NCBI GenBank assembly: GCA_029009515.1 | Contig: JAQXJZ010000112.1 | Span: 1-64,000, forward strand | Reading direction: 5' to 3' | DNA: 64,000 nucleotides | From: a bacterium | Lineage (GTDB): Bacteria; Bacillota; Clostridia; Christensenellales; Aristaeellaceae | Part shown: piece by piece, positions 19,013 to 28,417 of the stretch | How the letters are laid out: the number at the start of each line of letters is the position of its first letter | How positions within the stretch are numbered: the first letter of the stretch is position 1 | Notes under the pieces: model-generated | Database searches by the model: none | Seen by the model: the letters and a program-made list of their open reading frames with translations, nothing else | Told to the model about the DNA's origin: nothing | Position numbers and translations under genes: made by a program

Positions 19013-19337
19013 TAGTCAAAGTCACTGTGGTGTGCCATGAAAAAAACGAAATAGGCGCGCATGTTGGGCAGATGGGTCCATCTGTCCGGCGCGGGCGGCT
19101 GGGCGTCCATGTTGTACAGCTTTGCGCCTCTCGTGGCCAGCAGGAAGGGCGAATGCGTGGCGATGACGAACTGGCATCCGAAGAAGCGGGCGGAATCCGT
19201 CAGGTGCTGCGCAAGCTCCAGCTGCTTTTCGGCGGACAGGCTGTTTTCCGGCTCGTCCAGCAGGTGCGGCGCTGGTCGTTGATGAACCATTCGCGCTTGG
19301 AAAGGCTGGGCAGGGTGAAACGGCTGAGATAGATCAT
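19012..19337 (-). pseudogene. AAA family ATPase (SMC-like) with internal deletion/frameshift
   Basis: Minus strand from 19337: MIYLSRFTLPSLSKREWFIND..., then a frame change to ...HLLDEPENSLSAEKQLELAQHLTDSARFFGCQFVIATHSPFLLATRGAKLYNMD; Walker B/D-loop/H-loop remain, Walker A segment missing. Confidence 0.8.
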
Positions 19338-19340
19338 GGC

Positions 19341-21332
19341 TTATCTGGCATACCTTTCAAACCAGTCGGTGATTTCCTTCAGACGGCGCACGCGGTGACT
19401 GGGCTTGCCGGAACGGCTCAGCTCATGATTCTCGCCGTGGAACACGCACAGGCGCGCGGGCACGCCCCTGTCCACCAGCGCGGTGTACATCTGCAGGCCT
19501 TCGGCCAGCGGACAGCGGTAGTCCTCATCGGAGTGGATGAACAGCGTGGGGGTGACGGCGTTGGCGGCGTATTTGAGCGGCGAATGCTGCCACAGCTTTT
19601 CGGGGCTTTCAAAGGGATTGCCCGCGTTCTGATCCTCCGCAAAGGTAAAGCCGATGTCCGACACGCCGTAGAAGCTCAGCCAGTTGGAAATGGAGCGCTG
19701 GCTGGCAGCGCAGCAGAAACGGTCGGTGTGACCGATGATCCAGTTGGTCATGAAGCCGCCGTAGCTGCCGCCGGTTTCGCACACGCGCTTGGGATCAATC
19801 TGCGGATACGCCCTGAGCACCGCATCGGTGAAATCCATCAGGTTCTGGTAATCCGTCTCGCCATAGTGGCCGCGGATGTCCATGAAGGCGTTGTCGCGCC
19901 CGTCGCCGCCCTTGGGGTTGCAGTAGAACACAAAGTAGCCCATGTTGGCCCACAGCTGCATCTCGTGGTAGAACACGGGGCCGTAAACGGTTTTGGGGCC
20001 GCCGTGGATGTCCAGCACGGCAGGATAGGTCTTTTGGGGATCAAAATCCCTGGGCGGCAGCACCCACCCGCCGATGGTGAGGCCTTCGCTCTCCACGCTG
20101 AGCGGGACGGGCTGGGCCACATATGTATCACGGAGCACCTCGTCATTGAAGTGGCTCAGCTGGGTGAGTGTGCCGGTTTTGAGATTGCAGGCGTACAGCT
20201 CCTGCAGCTTCATCCCAAACAGGCCGATCACCAGCGCCTGATCGCTGCCTTCGCTCACGCTGAAGCAGTCTACGCTTCCGTCCCCGGTGAGCACCATCTC
20301 CATGCCGCCGTTTCGGTCGATGCGGCACAGGCTGGCATTGCCTTCGCGCGTGGTGACAGCGTAGAGCCATTCGCCCTTTGCCATGCGCTCGCGGCCTCCG
20401 CCAAGGCGGCAGTCGCTGCCCACGCTGCCGTACAGGCTGTATTCCTCCTGACGGATCACGTCCAGCGCGCCGTTGTGCACATCCAGACGGTACACCCAGT
20501 CGTTCTCATTCATGCCGTGACGCTCGCCGGTGGTGCCAAGCAGCCACACTTCATGATCCACTTCGATCATCTGGGACAGGGACAGCTTTTCGTGCTTCAT
20601 CACATCGCGCATTTCGCCGGTGCGCCAGTTGAGCGCGCGGATGCAGCAGCCCTGCAGGCTGGGCTTGGCACAGAAGGTTTCGCTGTCGAAGAGCACCTCG
20701 TCGCCGTAAATGAGCATGGAATGCACCATGGTCATGGGCTCGGTGATGCGCTCCACCTTCCACGGGTCGGTCGTGACCATGAACAGGGCGGTGCGGCGTT
20801 TGTTGATCACGCCGCGGCCGTTGAACCAGAAGGGGATCTCGTCGAACACCTCATAGTCCTTTTCATCCGCATAGGCCTTGTGTACCTGCTCGCGCTCCTC
20901 GTCGCTCATGCGGTAATAATCCGGCTGATTGGCGTCCATGCCGCCCAGCACGGCAAAGTGCGTGTCATCCAGCCTGCGGATCATGTGTGCACCAAAAGGA
21001 AGCGTGAAGGCGGGCTGCGCCTCGCCGCCGCGCAGATCCAGCACATGGTAGCTGGTGAAGGCCTCATGCTTTTCGGCACGCTTCTTTTCCTTTGCCGAGC
21101 GCACGGCGGGGAACAGCAGGCGGTTGTCATCCAGCCACAGGAAGCTGCTTTCCTTTCCAAGGGCGGTCAGGGGGCGGATTTCACCGTCGTAGAGATACAG
21201 GCGGCTTTCATAGCTGTTTTCCTCCTCGTTGGCATTGGATACCACAAAAGCACCCTTCTGGCCGTTTGGAGAATGCTCGATGGCGGAAAGAAAACGGTAT
21301 TGCAGAAAATCCTTCAGCTGAAGTTCATTCAT
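19341..21332 (-). CDS. S9 family peptidase (acylaminoacyl/dipeptidyl peptidase type)
   Basis: YPAVLDIHGGPKTVYG, CETGGSYGGFMTNWIIGHTDRF (GxSxGG), FIHSDEDYRCPLAEGLQMYTAL, ENHELSRSGKP. Confidence 0.95.
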   Translation of the reverse strand: MNELQLKDFLQYRFLSAIEHSPNGQKGAFVVSNANEEENSYESRLYLYDGEIRPLTALGKESSFLWLDDNRLLFPAVRSAKEKKRAEKHEAFTSYHVLDLRGGEAQPAFTLPFGAHMIRRLDDTHFAVLGGMDANQPDYYRMSDEEREQVHKAYADEKDYEVFDEIPFWFNGRGVINKRRTALFMVTTDPWKVERITEPMTMVHSMLIYGDEVLFDSETFCAKPSLQGCCIRALNWRTGEMRDVMKHEKLSLSQMIEVDHEVWLLGTTGERHGMNENDWVYRLDVHNGALDVIRQEEYSLYGSVGSDCRLGGGRERMAKGEWLYAVTTREGNASLCRIDRNGGMEMVLTGDGSVDCFSVSEGSDQALVIGLFGMKLQELYACNLKTGTLTQLSHFNDEVLRDTYVAQPVPLSVESEGLTIGGWVLPPRDFDPQKTYPAVLDIHGGPKTVYGPVFYHEMQLWANMGYFVFYCNPKGGDGRDNAFMDIRGHYGETDYQNLMDFTDAVLRAYPQIDPKRVCETGGSYGGFMTNWIIGHTDRFCCAASQRSISNWLSFYGVSDIGFTFAEDQNAGNPFESPEKLWQHSPLKYAANAVTPTLFIHSDEDYRCPLAEGLQMYTALVDRGVPARLCVFHGENHELSRSGKPSHRVRRLKEITDWFERYAR

Positions 21333-21441
21333 GTTCGGTTCTCCTTTCGATAAAGAGGAAGTAAATGTATGATAGTGCTTTACCAGCGGCTTGTCAATGT
21401 GGTATGATCAAAGAAAAGCCTCACTGAGGAGGAACGGATAA

Positions 21442-22326
21442 ATGAATGAAACCCGTGTGATTGCGCATAATCCCGATTTTCTTGGCATGGTGGATCTGAG
21501 GCCCGATATCGAGTTTGCCTGCCCGGACGGCGAGCGGCTGGCGCTGCAGCTGCTCAAGCCCATGTGGAAATCTCCTGAAGGCAAGGGATTTCCGCTGGTG
21601 GTATTCATTCAGGGCAGTGCGTGGCAGAAGCCCAACCAGTTCTGGCAGCTGCCGCAGCTCAGCCTGCTTTCCCGCAGGGGTTTTGTCATTGCCAGCGTCA
21701 CGCACCGCGCCTGCTGGACAGCCAAGGCGCCTGCCTTTTTGCAGGATGTGAAAAGCGCCATCCGCTTCCTGCGCGCGCATGCGGAGGAGTATGACATCGA
21801 CAAGGAGCGCGTATGCGCGTGGGGCACATCCTCCGGCGGCAACACCGCGCTGCTGCTGGGTTTGACGGGGGATGATCCCGCCTTTGAAACGGAGCTGTGG
21901 GCGGGTGAATCCACCCGTGTGCAGGCTGTGGTGGATTGCTTTGGCCCCAGCAATCTGGTCAATATGCTCCAGTCCGAACGCAGGCACGAGGAGTCGGAGG
22001 GCGCGGCGCTGTTCACTGCGCTGGCTGGCTGCCAACTGGTGGACGAGGATGGCGAACCCACGCCTGAGGGCGTTGCCGCGCTCAAGGTAATCAGCCCGGA
22101 ATATTATGTGGAAAAGGGCAGGAATCTGCCGCCCTTCCTGCTCCTGCACGGCGACGCCGACCCCGTGGTGCTCTATTCGGACAGCGACCGCATGCACGAA
22201 AAACTGACCTCCTGCGGCTACGAATCGCAGCTGGTGAAAGTGACGGATGCGCCGCACGAGGGTCCGTTCTGGTCGAGGGAGCTGCTGGAGATCATCTTCA
22301 GCTTCATTCAGGAGAAGATTGGCTAA
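21442..22326 (+). CDS. alpha/beta hydrolase (BD-FAE/esterase-like)
   Basis: LVVFIQGSAWQKPNQF, SAIRFLRAHAEEYDIDKERVCAWGTSSGGNTALLLGL, LLLHGDADPVVLYSDS. Confidence 0.88.
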   Translation: MNETRVIAHNPDFLGMVDLRPDIEFACPDGERLALQLLKPMWKSPEGKGFPLVVFIQGSAWQKPNQFWQLPQLSLLSRRGFVIASVTHRACWTAKAPAFLQDVKSAIRFLRAHAEEYDIDKERVCAWGTSSGGNTALLLGLTGDDPAFETELWAGESTRVQAVVDCFGPSNLVNMLQSERRHEESEGAALFTALAGCQLVDEDGEPTPEGVAALKVISPEYYVEKGRNLPPFLLLHGDADPVVLYSDSDRMHEKLTSCGYESQLVKVTDAPHEGPFWSRELLEIIFSFIQEKIG

Positions 22327-22486
22327 GACTTCACACAACCATCACGCAATTCTAATGTACTTTTCAGCGCGCTCAAAGCTGGTTTTGGACGCGCTTTCTT
22401 TTCTTGCATCCAAAGATATGGTATAATACATCCCGAAAGGAGCCTGTGAAACGCTCCGATCGTCACTATGTTTGAAGGAGCCTGCC

Positions 22487-23335
22487 ATGAGCAAGAAGAA
22501 ATCCAAGCAAAAGAGCGGCTTTGGCCCGGGAGTACTCGCCTTTGGCGCGGTGTTTGCGCTGTATTCGGCCATTTTCCATCCGCACAGCCTGGGCGGATGC
22601 GTGCTGGCCGCCGCGCTCAGCGGCTTTGTCGGGGCCATCGTGCGCATTATGGCGCAGGGGCTGGATACCACGCAAAACCAGAAGACGCCGGAAAGCCTGA
22701 AAAAGGTGCAGGGCGAAACGGGCGATCCTGATGTGGACGCGCTGCTTGAAAAGGGCCGCGAGGTGATCACCGAGATCCGCAAGGAAAACGACCTTATCCC
22801 GGATTCCAGCCTGTCCTACAAGCTGGATATTCTGGAAAACCAGTGCGCCGAAATCTTCCGCACCGTGTACGACAAGCCCGAAAAAGCCTCGCAGATCCGC
22901 AAGTTCATGGATTACTACCTGCCCACCACCCTCAAGATGGTCAAGGGCTACCGGATGCTTGACGAGCGCGGCGTGACCGGCGAGGAAGCTGTGGCTGCGC
23001 GCAGGCGCATCGACGACGCGCTGGGCGTGGTGATTCAGGGCTGCTCCAAGCTGATGGATAAGCTCTATCAGGGCGACGTGCTGGATCTGACCACCGACAT
23101 TGACGTGCTGGAGCAGATGCTCAAGCGCGACGGTTTGGCCGAAGGCGATCTGGAGGCCGCCGCCCAGCAGGCGCGCAATGCCGCCCGCATCAACGAGGCC
23201 GCTGACCGCATCGCTGCGCAGAAGCGCGCGCAGGTGGTCAAGCCCTCGCAGACGGCCATGCCCCGCTGGAAGATGGACGAGCGCTTCCGCCCCTCCGGCG
23301 ATCAGGCCATGATGAACCGTCCCGAAGAAAAGTAA
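22487..23335 (+). CDS. XpaC-like / 5-bromo-4-chloroindolyl phosphate hydrolysis family protein
   Basis: MSKKKSKQKSGFGP...; helical C-terminus ENQCAEIFRTVYDKPEKASQIRKFMDYYLPTTLKMVKGYRML; adjacent to telA; GAAGGAG RBS. Confidence 0.8.
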   Translation: MSKKKSKQKSGFGPGVLAFGAVFALYSAIFHPHSLGGCVLAAALSGFVGAIVRIMAQGLDTTQNQKTPESLKKVQGETGDPDVDALLEKGREVITEIRKENDLIPDSSLSYKLDILENQCAEIFRTVYDKPEKASQIRKFMDYYLPTTLKMVKGYRMLDERGVTGEEAVAARRRIDDALGVVIQGCSKLMDKLYQGDVLDLTTDIDVLEQMLKRDGLAEGDLEAAAQQARNAARINEAADRIAAQKRAQVVKPSQTAMPRWKMDERFRPSGDQAMMNRPEEK

Positions 23336-23367
23336 CGATTTTTTTGATGATACAGGAGGCAAAGAAC

Positions 23368-24561
23368 ATGACGGATAACAACGCGATCCAGACCCCCGTG
23401 CTCACCCTGAACCCCACCTCCGAGGCACAGGACAAGGCCGTGCTGGAGGAAGCCGCCGCCCAGATGGAAGCGCCCGCGCCCGCCGCGCATGACGTGGCCG
23501 AGGCTGCCAGCCAGGCCGTGCAGCAGATGGATACCTCCATGCTCACCGAGGAAGAAATGCAGGCCATCGATGCCTTCATCAGCCAGATTGACGTCAACAA
23601 CACCGATCACGTGCTGCTCTACGGCGCAGACGCGCAGAAGAAAATTTCTGACTTCTCCGATACTGCGTTGGAAGCTGTGCGCACCTGCGATACCGGCGAA
23701 GTGGGCGATATGCTCATCAAGCTGGTGGGCGAGATCAAGGGCTTCAACGAGACTGCCGAAAAGCCCAAGGGACTGGCCGGCCTGTTCTGGAACGCCAAGA
23801 AGGCCGTGGGCGACATGACCGCCAAGTATGACGAGGTGGAAGCCAATGTGGAAACCATCGCCACCGCGCTGGAAAGCCACCAGGTGCAGCTGCTCAAGGA
23901 CGTGGCCATGTTCAACCGCCTCTACGACATGAACACCCAGTACTTCAAGGAACTGACGATGTACATCATCGCCGGTGAAAAGAAGCTGAACGAAGTTCGC
24001 TCCACCGCGCTGCAGGAGCTCAAGGACAAGGCCGCCGCCAGCGGCGATGCCATGGACGCCCAGCGCGCCAACGATCTGGCCGCCAACTGCGACCGCTTTG
24101 AAAAGAAGCTGCACGATCTCAAGCTCACCCGTCAGGTGGCGCTGCAGATGGCTCCGCAGATCCGCCTTCTGCAGAACAATGACAGCCTGCTGGTGGAGCG
24201 TATCCAGAGCACGCTGTCCAACACGCTGCCGCTGTGGAAGAGCCAGATGGTCATCGCCCTTGGCATGCACCGCAGCCAGGAGGCCCTGAAGGCCCAGACT
24301 GCTGTGACCGACATGACCAACGACCTGCTCAAGAAGAACGCCGAATCCCTCAAGATCGGCACCATCGAGACCGCACGCGAGGCCGAGCGCGGCATCATCG
24401 ATCTGGAAACCCTCGTTTCCACCAACCAGAGCCTCATTGACACCATCAACGAAGTGATGAAGATTCAGGACGACGGCCGCACCCAGCGCCTGACTGCCGA
24501 GCAGCAGATGGCGCAGATGGAAGCCGAGCTCAAGCGCAAGCTGCTGGAGCTGCGTCACTGA
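23368..24561 (+). CDS. telA: toxic anion resistance (TelA) family protein
   Basis: Helical protein; LLKDVAMFNRLYDMNTQYFKELTMYIIAGEKKL, APQIRLLQNNDSLLVERIQSTLSNTLPLWKSQMVIALG; AGGAGG before ATG 23368. Confidence 0.93.
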   Translation: MTDNNAIQTPVLTLNPTSEAQDKAVLEEAAAQMEAPAPAAHDVAEAASQAVQQMDTSMLTEEEMQAIDAFISQIDVNNTDHVLLYGADAQKKISDFSDTALEAVRTCDTGEVGDMLIKLVGEIKGFNETAEKPKGLAGLFWNAKKAVGDMTAKYDEVEANVETIATALESHQVQLLKDVAMFNRLYDMNTQYFKELTMYIIAGEKKLNEVRSTALQELKDKAAASGDAMDAQRANDLAANCDRFEKKLHDLKLTRQVALQMAPQIRLLQNNDSLLVERIQSTLSNTLPLWKSQMVIALGMHRSQEALKAQTAVTDMTNDLLKKNAESLKIGTIETAREAERGIIDLETLVSTNQSLIDTINEVMKIQDDGRTQRLTAEQQMAQMEAELKRKLLELRH

Positions 24562-24588
24562 TCGTAACGAAAGGACTGCAAGGGAAAG

Positions 24589-25131
24589 ATGAAATTCAAC
24601 CTGCCAACATGGCTGTGCGCGGTGCTTGCGCTGGTGCTGGTGGCCTTTGGCCTGGTGTTTGGCACCTGGTCGGGCTACCGCGAGGACCGCGCGGATGTGA
24701 CGGCGCTGCTGGAAGCCGATAACGGCCTGATGGACGTGCTCAGCTACCGCGCGGCGGATGGCCTCAACCTGTGCGTGGTGGCCAGGCGCCATCTGGGCGC
24801 GGACGATGCGGATGTGCTGGCGCTGGAGCAGAGCGCACGCGCGCTGCAGCAGAGCACAGACCTGAACGTGCGCCGCACCGAGGACGCGAAGCTGACCGTG
24901 AACGTGGCGGATGTATCCGCCAGGCTGAACGCTTCGCAGAGCTTTTTGGCCAGCCAGCGCGACCAGAAGTATCTGGAGATGCTGACGGCGGATCTCAACA
25001 ACCTCAAGGGCAGCACCGCCGTAACCGTGTACAACGAGGCGGCGCATGCCTTCAACCAGAAGCTGGGCGGCAGCCTGTTCGGCACGCTGGCTTCCATGCT
25101 GGGCGTGCAGGCATGCCCTGTGTATCAGTGA
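24589..25131 (+). CDS. LemA-like membrane-anchored protein
   Basis: N-terminal TM then helical domain; YNEAAHAFNQKLGGSLFGTLASMLG resembles the LemA C-terminus. Confidence 0.6.
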   Translation: MKFNLPTWLCAVLALVLVAFGLVFGTWSGYREDRADVTALLEADNGLMDVLSYRAADGLNLCVVARRHLGADDADVLALEQSARALQQSTDLNVRRTEDAKLTVNVADVSARLNASQSFLASQRDQKYLEMLTADLNNLKGSTAVTVYNEAAHAFNQKLGGSLFGTLASMLGVQACPVYQ

Positions 25132-25141
25132 GGTGAGCGGA

Positions 25142-25957
25142 ATGAAGAAAAGAGTATTCGTCCTTCTCCTCACGCTGATGCTGCTGGTGCCGCTTTGCGC
25201 CCTTGGCGCGCTGCGCATGCCCGAGCACCGCGGAACCGTGACCGACGACGCAAACGTGCTTTCGGCGCAGACGGTAAGCGATCTGAACAGCTATGCGCAG
25301 AAGCTGGCTGAAAAGGCGGATGTGAACCTGCATGTGGCGCTGGTGCACTTCCTGGACGGCGCCGAGGTGCAGAGCTACGCCAACACGCTGTTTGACCTGT
25401 GGGAGCTGGAAAACGATGATCTGCTGCTGCTTGGCGCGGCGGGCGAGGACAGCTTTGCCGCCGTCATGGGCAATGATGTGCAGAAGGTTCTGGGCAAAAC
25501 AAACGCCGAAAACCTGCTGTTCACCTCCTCGGAGTTCAGCTCCTTCTTCCGCACGCAGCAGTACGATGCGGCCATCGCCGCCTACTGCACGGCGCTCAAT
25601 GAACTGGTGCACAAGCAGACGGGCGAATCCATCCGCATGGACGGCCTGTTTGGCCAGGCGGCGGCGGATCCCATCCAGCAGGTGCAGCAGTACGGCAGCG
25701 CGCTTTGGAGCGACGTGATGCAGTCCATCAGCGAAAGCAGTCAGGACTACCTTGCGCATCACGAGCGCGAGGAGCGCGAGGAAAACGGCCTGACGGCGGG
25801 CGGCTGGATTGTGCTGATTGTGCTCATCGTCATCATGACGCGGCAGAGCAAGGCGCAGCGCCGCTACGGCCAAAGGCGCCGCAGCGGATGCCTGACGTGG
25901 ATTCTTGGCTTGTTTGGCCTGAATATTTTCATTGACTTCCTGCGCGGCAGGCGTTAA
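25142..25957 (+). CDS. TPM (YgcG-like) domain membrane protein
   Basis: MKKRVFVLLLTLMLL signal; VTDDANVLSAQTVSDLNSYAQKLAEKADVNLHVALVHFLDGAEVQSYANTLFDLW. Confidence 0.8.
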   Translation: MKKRVFVLLLTLMLLVPLCALGALRMPEHRGTVTDDANVLSAQTVSDLNSYAQKLAEKADVNLHVALVHFLDGAEVQSYANTLFDLWELENDDLLLLGAAGEDSFAAVMGNDVQKVLGKTNAENLLFTSSEFSSFFRTQQYDAAIAAYCTALNELVHKQTGESIRMDGLFGQAAADPIQQVQQYGSALWSDVMQSISESSQDYLAHHEREEREENGLTAGGWIVLIVLIVIMTRQSKAQRRYGQRRRSGCLTWILGLFGLNIFIDFLRGRR

Positions 25958-26033
25958 AATTCCAAAGCATCTATTATTGTGCGGCAGGAGGCTGGTCCTC
26001 CTGCCGTCCATTCATCGGAAGAAGGCACACCTT

Positions 26034-26750
26034 ATGTTTGCGGATTACAAAAGGGGATTGTGGCACGGCCTGCCCATTGCGCTGGGCTACGTGTCGGTAT
26101 CGTTCGCGTTTGGCATTCAGGCCACGTCGCTGGGGCTTACGCCTCTGCAGGCGGTTCTGATCTCGTTTTTCAACCTCACCAGCGCCGGTCAGCTGGCTGG
26201 TTTGCAGCTGATGGCCGTGGGCGCGCCGCTGGTGGAAATGGCGCTGACGCAGCTGACCATCAACCTGCGCTATGCGCTGATGAGCCTGAGCCTGAGCCAG
26301 AAGCTGGACAAGAGCATGACCACCGTGCAGCGCCTGCTGCTCAGCTTTGCCAACACCGACGAGGTGTTCGCCGTGGCCTCTCAGCAGCCCGGCAAGCTGG
26401 GCAAGTGGTACCTCTACGGCCTCACCAACGGCCCCTTCGTGGGCTGGACGCTGGGCACGCTGCTGGGCGCTTTGGCTGGCGGCATCCTGCCGGGGCCCGT
26501 AACCGACGCGCTGGGCATTGCCATCTACGGCATGTTTATCGCCATCATCCTGCCGCCCTTCCGCAAGTCGCGCGAGGTGCGCATTGTCATTCTGATCGCC
26601 GTGGCCATGAGCTGCCTGTTCACCCTTGCGCCCCTGTTTGCGTTCCTGTCCGATGGCTTCCGCATCATTCTGTGCGCGGTGGCGGCGTCGGCGCTGGGCG
26701 CGTGGCTGATGCCCCAGCCCGTGAAGGAAGATGAGGAGGTGCAGGCGTAA
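26034..26750 (+). CDS. azlC: branched-chain amino acid exporter subunit AzlC
   Basis: FADYKRGLWHGLPIALGYVSVSFAFGIQATSLGLTPLQAVLISFFNLTSAGQ. Confidence 0.92.
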   Translation: MFADYKRGLWHGLPIALGYVSVSFAFGIQATSLGLTPLQAVLISFFNLTSAGQLAGLQLMAVGAPLVEMALTQLTINLRYALMSLSLSQKLDKSMTTVQRLLLSFANTDEVFAVASQQPGKLGKWYLYGLTNGPFVGWTLGTLLGALAGGILPGPVTDALGIAIYGMFIAIILPPFRKSREVRIVILIAVAMSCLFTLAPLFAFLSDGFRIILCAVAASALGAWLMPQPVKEDEEVQA

Positions 26751-27058
26751 TGGAGTGGAAGCTGTTTATTCCCCAGCTGCTGGTGATGGCCGGCGTTACC
26801 TACCTCATCCGCATGCTGCCCCTTGCGGCCATCCGCGGCAAGGTGAAGAGCGTTTTTCTGCAGTCCTTCCTTTATTATGTGCCCTACGCTGTTCTGGGCG
26901 CCATGACCTTTCCGGCGGTGTTTTCCGCCACGGGCAGCTTCCCGGCGTCTCTGGCCGGAACCATGGCCGCGCTCATCCTTGGCTGGATGGACAAGGGCCT
27001 GCTGACCGTGGCTGTTGCTGCCAGCGTGGTATCCTTCCTCACGGGGATGTTTTTCTGA
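26750..27058 (+). CDS. azlD: branched-chain amino acid exporter subunit AzlD
   Basis: YLIRMLPLAAIRGKVKSVFLQSFLYYVPYAVLGAMTFPAVF; overlaps azlC stop. Confidence 0.88.
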   Translation: MEWKLFIPQLLVMAGVTYLIRMLPLAAIRGKVKSVFLQSFLYYVPYAVLGAMTFPAVFSATGSFPASLAGTMAALILGWMDKGLLTVAVAASVVSFLTGMFF

Positions 27059-27078
27059 CGGAAAGTGCAACTAAAGTA

Positions 27079-27107
27079 TTGCAATTTGTGCTGAAATGTG
27101 GTACAAT
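27079..27107 (+). promoter_or_regulatory. rpsT promoter (TTGCAA-17-TACAAT)
   Basis: ttgcaatttgtgctgaaatgtggtacaat. Confidence 0.6.
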
Positions 27108-27145
27108 AAGCCTTGCGATTTATGATCCTAAGGAGGTGAAAGAAG

Positions 27146-27382
27146 TTGCCTAACATCAAGTCCGCTATGAAGCGCGTGAAGGTGACCGAAACCAAGAACC
27201 TGCGCAACCGTATCGTCAAGTCCAAGGTGAAGACTGCGATCAAGAAGTTTGAGACGGAGGCCAACGCTGCTCAGTACAGCCTGACCACCTCCGCTATCGA
27301 TAAGGCCGTGGCCAAGGGCATTCTGCACAAGAATGCTGCGAACCGCAAGAAGGCTCGTCTGGCCAAGATGGTGAACGCTTAA
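27146..27382 (+). CDS. rpsT: 30S ribosomal protein S20
   Basis: TTG start; (M)PNIKSAMKRVKVTETKNLRNRIVKSKVKTAIKKFE...GILHKNAANRKKARLAKMVNA; AGGAGG at 27131. Confidence 0.96.
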   Translation: MPNIKSAMKRVKVTETKNLRNRIVKSKVKTAIKKFETEANAAQYSLTTSAIDKAVAKGILHKNAANRKKARLAKMVNA

Positions 27383-27454
27383 GTTTCTTAAGCAGTGCCG
27401 CCGACCTGCGCGTTGCGTATGTTTCAGCGGCAGGTCGATGAAGTGGAAAGCAAT

Positions 27455-27483
27455 GCCGTGTGACAAGTTCACACGGCTTTTGC
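27455..27483 (+). terminator. Intrinsic terminator after rpsT
   Basis: GCCGTGTGA-caagt-TCACACGGC-TTTTGCTTT. Confidence 0.8.
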
Positions 27484-27664
27484 TTTGCAGGGGATAATCC
27501 CCTGCACCCGTACACCGCGCATCCGGAGGATGCGCGGGTCTTTTATGTTTGTTGGCTGCAGCTCAGACCGCCGGTCGGCGGAGGGCCTCCCGGCTCGCTT
27601 GAGCGCAGTGGGATGTGAAATGAAAATCAGCGAAGCGTGCTTCGTTAGCGCAGCGTCTTTATTC

Positions 27665-27703
27665 AAAAAAGCGGATGGTTCCCACAGAACCATCCGCTTT
27701 TTT
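27665..27703. terminator. Bidirectional terminator
   Basis: AAAAAAGCGGATGGTTcccacagAACCATCCGCTTTTTT. Confidence 0.85.
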
Positions 27704-27708
27704 GCTTG

Positions 27709-28404
27709 TTACGCTTGTCCGGCTGCTTCCATTACGCTGCGCAGACCGGCCACGCTTTCCACGGGCAGGGAGAACATAACCGTGTGGGCGGGGCTTTCCA
27801 CACCGGCCTTTTCCATGATGGCGCGCATGATGGGCGCCTTCTGGCAGGCGGCGGTGAGAATCATGAGCATTTCCTTTTCGTCGGCGATGGACATGCCGAA
27901 GAAGTTGGCGTTGCTGTCGGGATTGGTGCCCTTGGCGTGCAGCACCGTGCCGCCCATGGCGCCGGCGCTGCGGGCAGCATCCATCACCATGTCGGAGTAA
28001 CCGCGGTTGGCAATGGCAACGATCAATTCGTAGGGGAAGGCATTCGGCATTTCATTCACCTCTTCGGAATTCAGATTCTGACCGCTGGTAAAGTGGTTCA
28101 GGCTGCTGGCGCCGGCCAGGCTGGCCACCGGAATGGTAAAGGCCACGCCGGTGCCGGGCATGTCCAGTCCCAGCTCGCTCACCATGGCTTTCATCAGCCT
28201 TCTGGCGACAGTGCGGTTGGTCATCACGTACATGTACAGCTTTTCGGTTTCTTCCAGACCCAGCAGGCTCAGGAGCTTCTTGCTGGCCGTACCCTCACAG
28301 GGGATGGAGGTCATGGTCTCCACGTCATGCTCCTGAAAAAAGGCGATGAGCGGCTCGTCGTGATCGCGTCGGACGATCACATTGAGCAAACACAGATCAT
28401 GCAT
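27709..28404 (-). CDS. Tandem (two-domain) PII-like protein
   Basis: Two halves each ending in a similar segment (AFTIPVASLAGASSL / TVMFSLPVESVAGLRSV); immediately downstream of a DUF1538 gene. Confidence 0.7.
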   Translation of the reverse strand: MHDLCLLNVIVRRDHDEPLIAFFQEHDVETMTSIPCEGTASKKLLSLLGLEETEKLYMYVMTNRTVARRLMKAMVSELGLDMPGTGVAFTIPVASLAGASSLNHFTSGQNLNSEEVNEMPNAFPYELIVAIANRGYSDMVMDAARSAGAMGGTVLHAKGTNPDSNANFFGMSIADEKEMLMILTAACQKAPIMRAIMEKAGVESPAHTVMFSLPVESVAGLRSVMEAAGQA

Positions 28405-28417
28405 GGGAGATCTCCTT

